A DNA stretch of 38,343 bases, taken from Lacunisphaera sp. GTDB taxonomy: Bacteria; Verrucomicrobiota; Verrucomicrobiia; Opitutales; Opitutaceae. Position 1 is the stretch's first letter, and each line of letters starts with the position of its first letter. Where the stretch lies: assembly GCA_023269445.1 (NCBI GenBank), contig JAHFTH010000003.1, positions 1-38,343 on the forward strand. The letters run 5' to 3'. Shown here in pieces: positions 32,428 through 38,343 of this stretch. The notes beneath the pieces were generated by a model, which had not been told where the DNA came from, made no database searches, and worked only from the letters and a program-made list of their open reading frames with translations. Made by a program: the position numbers and the translations under genes.

Positions 32428-33470
32428 CAGGAGTTGCGAGCTAGACTCTGCGCCACCTGCGGCCAGAGCGCAGCGGTGCGCTCAGCGAGAATGGCGCGGC
32501 AGCGGGCGATCTCAGCCTCGCGCTGGGCGAGGTTGCCCTCCGCAATTTTCGCGAGGTCATCGAGGTTGTAGAGAAAGACGTTGGCGATCGCGGCGGCCGC
32601 GGGATCGATGTCGCGGGGCAAGGCGAGGTCGATGAGAAAGAGCGGCCGGGCGCGGCGCTGCATGGCGGCAGTGACCATCTCATGCGTCAGCACAAAGCCC
32701 GGTGCGGCGGTCGAGCAGGCGACAATATCGGCGGTGGCGAGGATATCGGGGAGATCGGACAGGCTCGCGGCCCAGCCGCCGGCCGAGGCGGCGGCTTCCT
32801 CGGCCTTGGAGAGTGTGCGGCTGGCGACCGTGATGGCCTTGGCCCCGCGGCTCTGGAACGCCTGCACGGTCTTGAGGCCGATATCGCCGGCGCCGACGAC
32901 GAGCACGTTCACCGGGGCAAGGTCGCCGAAGATTTTCCCGGCGAGGTCCACGGCCACGTTGGCGACACTGATCTGCCCCTCGCCAATGCGCGTGTGGGAG
33001 CGGATGTGCTTGGCCGCCTGGAAGGCTTTCTGGAAAACGCGGTTGAGCACGGGCCCGGTCCATTGACGGGCGAGGGCCTTGTCGTAGGCGGTCTTTACCT
33101 GGCCGAGCACCTCGGTCTCACCGACAATCTGCGAGTCGAGTCCCGCGGCGACCGAGAAAAGATGGGCGACGACATCGTGGTGTTGTCGCAGGTGCAGCAC
33201 GCCGTCCAGTTCGGCCGGCGCGCAGCCGGTAGTCTCGGCGAATGCGGCGCGCAGGACCGCGAGTGATTCCTCACCTCCGGCGACGCCGTAAAGTTCGACG
33301 CGGTTGCACGTATTGAGCAGGGTGAATTCGCTGATGCCCGGGGTCTGCTGCAGGCGCGTGGCGAGCGCGGCGGCGCGGGCGTCGTCGAGCGCGAGTTTCT
33401 CGCGGACAGCGAGCGGCGCGGTGTGATGGCTGGCGCCGAGGAGAAAGAGGACGGACGGGGTCGGCTCCAT
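32427..33470 (-). CDS. hemA: Glutamyl-tRNA reductase, lacking most of the dimerisation domain
   Basis: 347 residues. The catalytic domain has GASHHTAPLAVREKL and the nucleophile Cys55 in LLNTCNRVELYG. The NADPH domain has VVGAGDIGLKTV (GxGxxG 193-198) and LFLIDLALPRDIDP. The protein stops at SLARNS after the linker helix, whereas typical enzymes of about 420 residues continue with a helical dimerisation domain. The TGA stop at 32427-32429 shares its last base with the transposase terminal repeat. It makes glutamate-1-semialdehyde for haem and B12. It lies three bases after the CcsA-like gene. Whether the short form is native to the lineage is unclear. Confidence 0.92.
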   Translation of the reverse strand: MEPTPSVLFLLGASHHTAPLAVREKLALDDARAAALATRLQQTPGISEFTLLNTCNRVELYGVAGGEESLAVLRAAFAETTGCAPAELDGVLHLRQHHDVVAHLFSVAAGLDSQIVGETEVLGQVKTAYDKALARQWTGPVLNRVFQKAFQAAKHIRSHTRIGEGQISVANVAVDLAGKIFGDLAPVNVLVVGAGDIGLKTVQAFQSRGAKAITVASRTLSKAEEAAASAGGWAASLSDLPDILATADIVACSTAAPGFVLTHEMVTAAMQRRARPLFLIDLALPRDIDPAAAAIANVFLYNLDDLAKIAEGNLAQREAEIARCRAILAERTAALWPQVAQSLARNS

Positions 33471-33473
33471 CGT

Positions 33474-34322
33474 TCAGCGGTTGATCGGGGTCAGGACGAC
33501 TTCGTGCTGCCGGCTGGAGTTCACCGGGCCGAGTGAGAGCAGGGCGAGGAGAAACATCACGAGACAGACCCAGGCAAACCGGACCGAGACGAGGAGCGCG
33601 CGCCAGCGCAGCAGCAGCACGGTGAGATAGACGGCCCACACGCCGAGCGTGACGACGAGCTTGGGCAAATTGACCGAGGCGGTATCGCGCAGCCACCACA
33701 CGGAGCCGACCGCGAGGGAGAAAGTGAGGAGCAGCACCCCGAGCGCGAGCATCCGGGTGTTGATCTGGTCGAGCTGGACGACGGAAGGCAGAAACCAGAA
33801 GAGGCCGTTGAGGCGCTTGTGCTTGAGGCTCCAGTTCTGGAGGAGGGTCATCACGGAAGTGAGGGCGAGGAGGCCGAAGACGCCGTAGCTGAACACGGCG
33901 AGCGCGGCGTGAAGCTCGATCCAGGGATTGGACCCGAAGATTTTCTGCCCGTGGGTGGCATCCCAGGCCGGGATGAGCAGCGAGATGAGCGCGAGGGTGG
34001 CGGCATAGCCGGCCGTAAACAGGCCGAGCAGACTCACGCGGAACGCGGTGCCGACGAAGAAATAGAGCACCATGGCCGACCACGCGACAAATTGGACGAG
34101 TTCAAACGTGTTGCCGAGGGGGCAGCCGCCGGTGGCGAGGCCGCGCACATAGAGACCGGCCATCTGGGCGATCCAGCCGGCCACGAGCAGGGAGTTGAGC
34201 ACGGCGCGCGGGGCGGGGGTGGTCGACCGCCGGGCCAGTGTCAACAGGCCGGCGACAAAGCCGGCGAGGTAGAGCAAGGCGCCGAGCCACAGGAGGGCGC
34301 GGTCGGTGGGCAGGGAGGACAT
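33474..34322 (-). CDS. CcsA/HemX-type cytochrome c assembly membrane protein
   Basis: 282 residues from MSSLPTDRAL at 34322. About eight membrane helices with TGGCPLGNTFELVQFVAWSA and WIELHAALAVFSYGVFGL, as in the cytochrome c assembly family (CcsA, CcmC, HemX). CcsA-type proteins handle haem for c-type cytochrome maturation; HemX-like relatives sit next to hemA and can affect GluTR levels. The gene is three bases before hemA, so either role fits. No CcsB partner is in the window. The family is clear; the split between CcsA and HemX is not. Confidence 0.8.
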   Translation of the reverse strand: MSSLPTDRALLWLGALLYLAGFVAGLLTLARRSTTPAPRAVLNSLLVAGWIAQMAGLYVRGLATGGCPLGNTFELVQFVAWSAMVLYFFVGTAFRVSLLGLFTAGYAATLALISLLIPAWDATHGQKIFGSNPWIELHAALAVFSYGVFGLLALTSVMTLLQNWSLKHKRLNGLFWFLPSVVQLDQINTRMLALGVLLLTFSLAVGSVWWLRDTASVNLPKLVVTLGVWAVYLTVLLLRWRALLVSVRFAWVCLVMFLLALLSLGPVNSSRQHEVVLTPINR

Positions 34323-34391
34323 GGCGGCAACTTGGCAGGGTGGGAGCAGCACCGCAAGTCTGGCAGGCCCGAGGATTTCGCTTATCAGACA

Positions 34392-34416
34392 ATGGAGGCG
34401 GGACTATCAGTCCCGC
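34392..34416. repeat. REP-like hairpin with the transposase-type head
   Basis: ATGGAGG is followed by CGGGACT, loop ATC, AGTCCCG. The head is the same as that at the transposase unit ends while the stem differs. It lies in the gap between the CcsA-like and GNAT genes. Confidence 0.7.
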
Positions 34417-34434
34417 AGGGATTGCCGGGCTTGT

Positions 34435-34512
34435 TGTGGGCGGGGTGCCCTCACCCCGCGAGGCACTGGTTGCGGAAGCGATAACACGCGGGGTGAGGGC
34501 ACCCCACCCACA
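34435..34512. repeat. REP pair matching the transposase family
   Basis: Arms 34435-34459 and 34488-34512 are copies of the pair at 19896-19975 with one mismatch in the right arm. The left arm is followed by GAGGCA as in the other two pairs. With the hairpins at 34392 and 34535 it fills the 284-base gap between divergent genes; no gene is visible there. Confidence 0.9.
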
Positions 34513-34534
34513 AAATCAGCGTCATCCGCTAACA

Positions 34535-34558
34535 CCGGCGCTCATAGAGCGCCGCTAC
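34535..34558. repeat. REP-like hairpin with GTAG head
   Basis: On the minus strand GTAG is followed by CGGCGCTC, loop TAT, GAGCGCCG. It is a single unit lying about 50 bases before the GNAT gene. Confidence 0.7.
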
Positions 34559-34606
34559 AGCTGATTCTGCCTTGGCGGTGCCGGTAAGTTAGGTGAATGT
34601 GAACCC

Positions 34607-35203
34607 ATGCTCTTCGACCCCAAGCCGGTCCTGCTGGAAGGCCGCCACGTGCGGCTGGAGCCGCTGGCACCAAGCCATGCGGCAGGCTTGTTTGCGGCTA
34701 GTCAGGATCCCGGCATCTGGCGCTGGCTGCCTATTCCCATGTTCCCTGCGGAGGAGGAGGTGGAGCGATGGATCGACGATGCACTGAAACTGCAGGCTTC
34801 CGGGGCCGAACTGGCTTTTGCGATTGTCCGAAAAAGCGACGGGGTGGTCGTCGGTGCGACGCGTTATCTCGACATCCGCCGGCCGCACCGCGCGCTGGAG
34901 ATCGGCTGGACCTGGCTGGCCACGGCGGCGCAACGCACACCGATTAACACGGAAGCGAAATATCTGCTGCTCCAACACGCCTTCGAAGTGCAGGGTGCGG
35001 TGCGGCTGCAGTTGAAGACGGACGAGCGGAACGAGCAATCCCGCGCGGCCATCCTGCGTCTTGGCGCGGGGTTCGAGGGGATTTTGCGCAATTATCAAAC
35101 GCGGGTCCACGACGGCTACGTGCGCAACACCGCGATGTATAGCATTACCGCCACCGAGTGGCCGGCCGTGAAGGCGCGGCTCGAGGCGAAGCTGGTTAGG
35201 TAG
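34607..35203 (+). CDS. GNAT-family N-acetyltransferase (RimJ/RimL type)
   Basis: 198 residues. The fold pattern of Acetyltransf_3 is visible: LEGRHVRLEPLAPSHAAGLF at the N terminus, the central EIGWTWLATAAQRT (the usual position of the acetyl-CoA loop), and VRLQLKTDERNEQSRAAILR then LGAGFEGILRNY near the C terminus. These enzymes use acetyl-CoA to modify amines on proteins or small molecules; the substrate is unknown. An AGGTGA sequence lies about ten bases before the ATG. It ends inside a REP pair. Confidence 0.87.
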   Translation: MLFDPKPVLLEGRHVRLEPLAPSHAAGLFAASQDPGIWRWLPIPMFPAEEEVERWIDDALKLQASGAELAFAIVRKSDGVVVGATRYLDIRRPHRALEIGWTWLATAAQRTPINTEAKYLLLQHAFEVQGAVRLQLKTDERNEQSRAAILRLGAGFEGILRNYQTRVHDGYVRNTAMYSITATEWPAVKARLEAKLVR

Positions 35204-35253
35204 GGGCGCTTGCCCTCAAGCGCCCTCGGGCCGTTGGGGGCAACGGCCCCTAC
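35200..35253. repeat. Tandem REP pair with CCCT loop
   Basis: GTAG followed by GGGCGCTTG, loop CCCT, CAAGCGCCC, then a second hairpin GGGCCGTT, loop GGGGGC, AACGGCCC, ending CTAC. The two GTAG heads face outward. The element overlaps the stop codons of both convergent genes, GNAT (TAG at 35201-35203) and the thioredoxin-like gene (stop at 35250-35252). Confidence 0.85.
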
Positions 35254-35738
35254 CGCTTCGGGGCCCAGGCCTTGAGGAAGGCGGTGATTTTGGCCGGGTC
35301 GTGCGCCTCGCCGCCGTCTTCCAGGGCGCCGGTCTCCTGGGTGGTGAGCAGGCGGCCGTCGGCGTCGAGCACGAGCAGCACGGGCAGGCCGTGCTGGACC
35401 GGGTTGCCGTATTTCTCGTTCACGGCGGCGTTGCGGTTTTTGCCGTCCCGGTGGTTCACATCGATCAGCACGAGCACATAATCCTTCGCCAGTTCCTTGG
35501 CCACGACCTCGCTCTGGTGAAAAGTGGCGCTGAGGCGGTGGCACCAGACGCACCAGTTGGCACCCAGTTTCAGCAGCACGTGCTTGTGCTCGGCCTTGGC
35601 CTGCGTGAGGGCGGCGGCAATCTGCGCGGTGCCATCGGCCTCGCGGTCGTAGATATCAGGGCCCCGCTTCGGGTATTCCGGCTCGGCGGAAAACGCGGTC
35701 GTGGCGGAGAGCAGGGCGAGGACGGTCAAGATTCGCAT
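35250..35738 (-). CDS. Secreted thioredoxin-like protein
   Basis: 162 residues with a Sec signal (LTVLALLSATTAFSAEP) and a thioredoxin fold with the active site ANWCVWCHRL (C63, C66). The pattern KHVLLKLGANWCVWC and the later HGLPVLLVLDADGRLL fit the thioredoxin_7/DUF255-like branch. A periplasmic thiol role is likely, for example keeping cytochrome or copper-site cysteines reduced, but no partner gene is adjacent. The end of the coding sequence is formed by a REP pair. Confidence 0.85.
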   Translation of the reverse strand: MRILTVLALLSATTAFSAEPEYPKRGPDIYDREADGTAQIAAALTQAKAEHKHVLLKLGANWCVWCHRLSATFHQSEVVAKELAKDYVLVLIDVNHRDGKNRNAAVNEKYGNPVQHGLPVLLVLDADGRLLTTQETGALEDGGEAHDPAKITAFLKAWAPKR

Positions 35739-35772
35739 GGGGGCAACCTAGCCAGCGGCGTCGATTCGACTA

Positions 35773-36049
35773 GGGCGTGTTTTCAAACCCGATGAGAGAG
35801 CCAATCCAGGATTGCGGCGAACTGCACGAAGGCGAGAAACGTCGCGGCGAGTTTCTCGTAGCGCGTGCTGATGCGGCGGTATTTTTTGATGCGGCCGAAG
35901 AAGTTTTCGACCTGATGGCAACAACGGTAATACCCGCGATGAAACCGGGCCGGCTGGCGGCGGCCGCGTCTGGGCGGAATGCAGCAGGGCGTGTGCTGCC
36001 GCCGCAACCGATTCCGAAAAGAGTCGGCGTCGAAGCCTTTGTTGGCCAC
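35773..36049 (-). pseudogene. IS5-family transposase remnant (C-terminal part)
   Basis: The minus-strand frame 35783-36049 encodes ANKGFDADSFRNRLRR, then IPPRRGRRQPARFHRGYY, QVENFFGRIKKYRRISTRYE and FAAILDWLSHRV, the C-terminal part of an IS5 (IS427-group) DDE transposase. The N-terminal half and first catalytic Asp are missing. The second Asp position reads Asn (ANKG, where ADKG is expected); the Glu in VENFF is present. The sequence TAGGGCGTGTTTTCAAACC at 35771-35789 looks like a terminal repeat of that group. The remaining 110 bases before metH (36050-36159) show no gene. Confidence 0.8.
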
Positions 36050-36159
36050 GCAACGGTGGTGCCGATATCCATGGTCCTTCCGACTATGATACAGGCATTA
36101 TTTAAGAAATTCCCGGGTATCAGTGGAAAGGCGGAGACCGTCATTCTGCCGATGACGCC

Positions 36160-38343
<2,184 letters not shown>

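Noticed and set aside
19896-34512. CRISPR-like array from the repeated GCGGGGTG arms
   Set aside because: Copies are kilobases apart, in inverted pairs and contain hairpins; there are no regular spacers or cas genes.

Overview
The window reads as chromosomal DNA of a GC-rich Gram-negative bacterium. Lipid A and lipoprotein export genes indicate an outer membrane. Paired DUF1592-type cytochrome and DUF1552 genes, planctomycete-type haem domains and a full caa3 oxidase set point to the Verrucomicrobiota, most likely Opitutaceae; this placement is inferred from gene content. No rRNA, tRNA or CRISPR array was seen, and no gene-free stretch exceeds 300 bases.

Layout. 1-5530 (minus) is a caa3 cytochrome c oxidase operon: subunit II with fused cytochrome c, subunits I, III and IV, and a CtaG-like protein cut by the left edge. 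5736-6236 is a lipoprotein azurin. 6292-8610 (minus) is the haem A branch (ctaA, ctaB, DUF420). 8708-10607 is a CusF-Sco fusion copper chaperone followed by a membrane-anchored protein with paired His-x-His-Pro motifs. 10693-14543 (minus) holds a metallo-beta-lactamase-fold hydrolase, a short AMP nucleosidase and a TonB-dependent receptor. 15116-17055 holds phoD, a small conserved gene, an internally deleted nucleotidyltransferase and a second copy of the phoD tail. 17269-22871 holds a DUF1592-type cytochrome and a DUF1552 protein facing two small cytochromes. 22895-25401 has lipA and lysS back to back. 25478-29753 is an envelope run: LolC/E-like permease, lolD, a Gfo/Idh/MocA oxidoreductase and lpxB. 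29808-31907 is a hybrid histidine kinase. 31912-32427 is a REP-associated transposase unit, abutting hemA and a CcsA-like gene. 34607-38343 has a GNAT acetyltransferase, a thioredoxin-like protein, an IS5-family remnant and the C-terminal part of metH.

The respiratory genes fit one job: make, metallate and feed a caa3 oxidase. Haem A comes from CtaA and CtaB, copper delivery from Sco and CtaG, and azurin is a plausible electron donor.

The most notable feature is the density of REP-like hairpins. Many share a short purine-rich head (GTAG, GGAG or GTGG) but have unrelated stems. One family matches exactly the terminal repeats of the transposase unit. Repeat elements also lie in frame inside coding sequence: three separate places in metH and the N terminus of the His-Pro protein. 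hemA lacks most of its dimerisation domain, and its stop codon touches the transposase terminal repeat.
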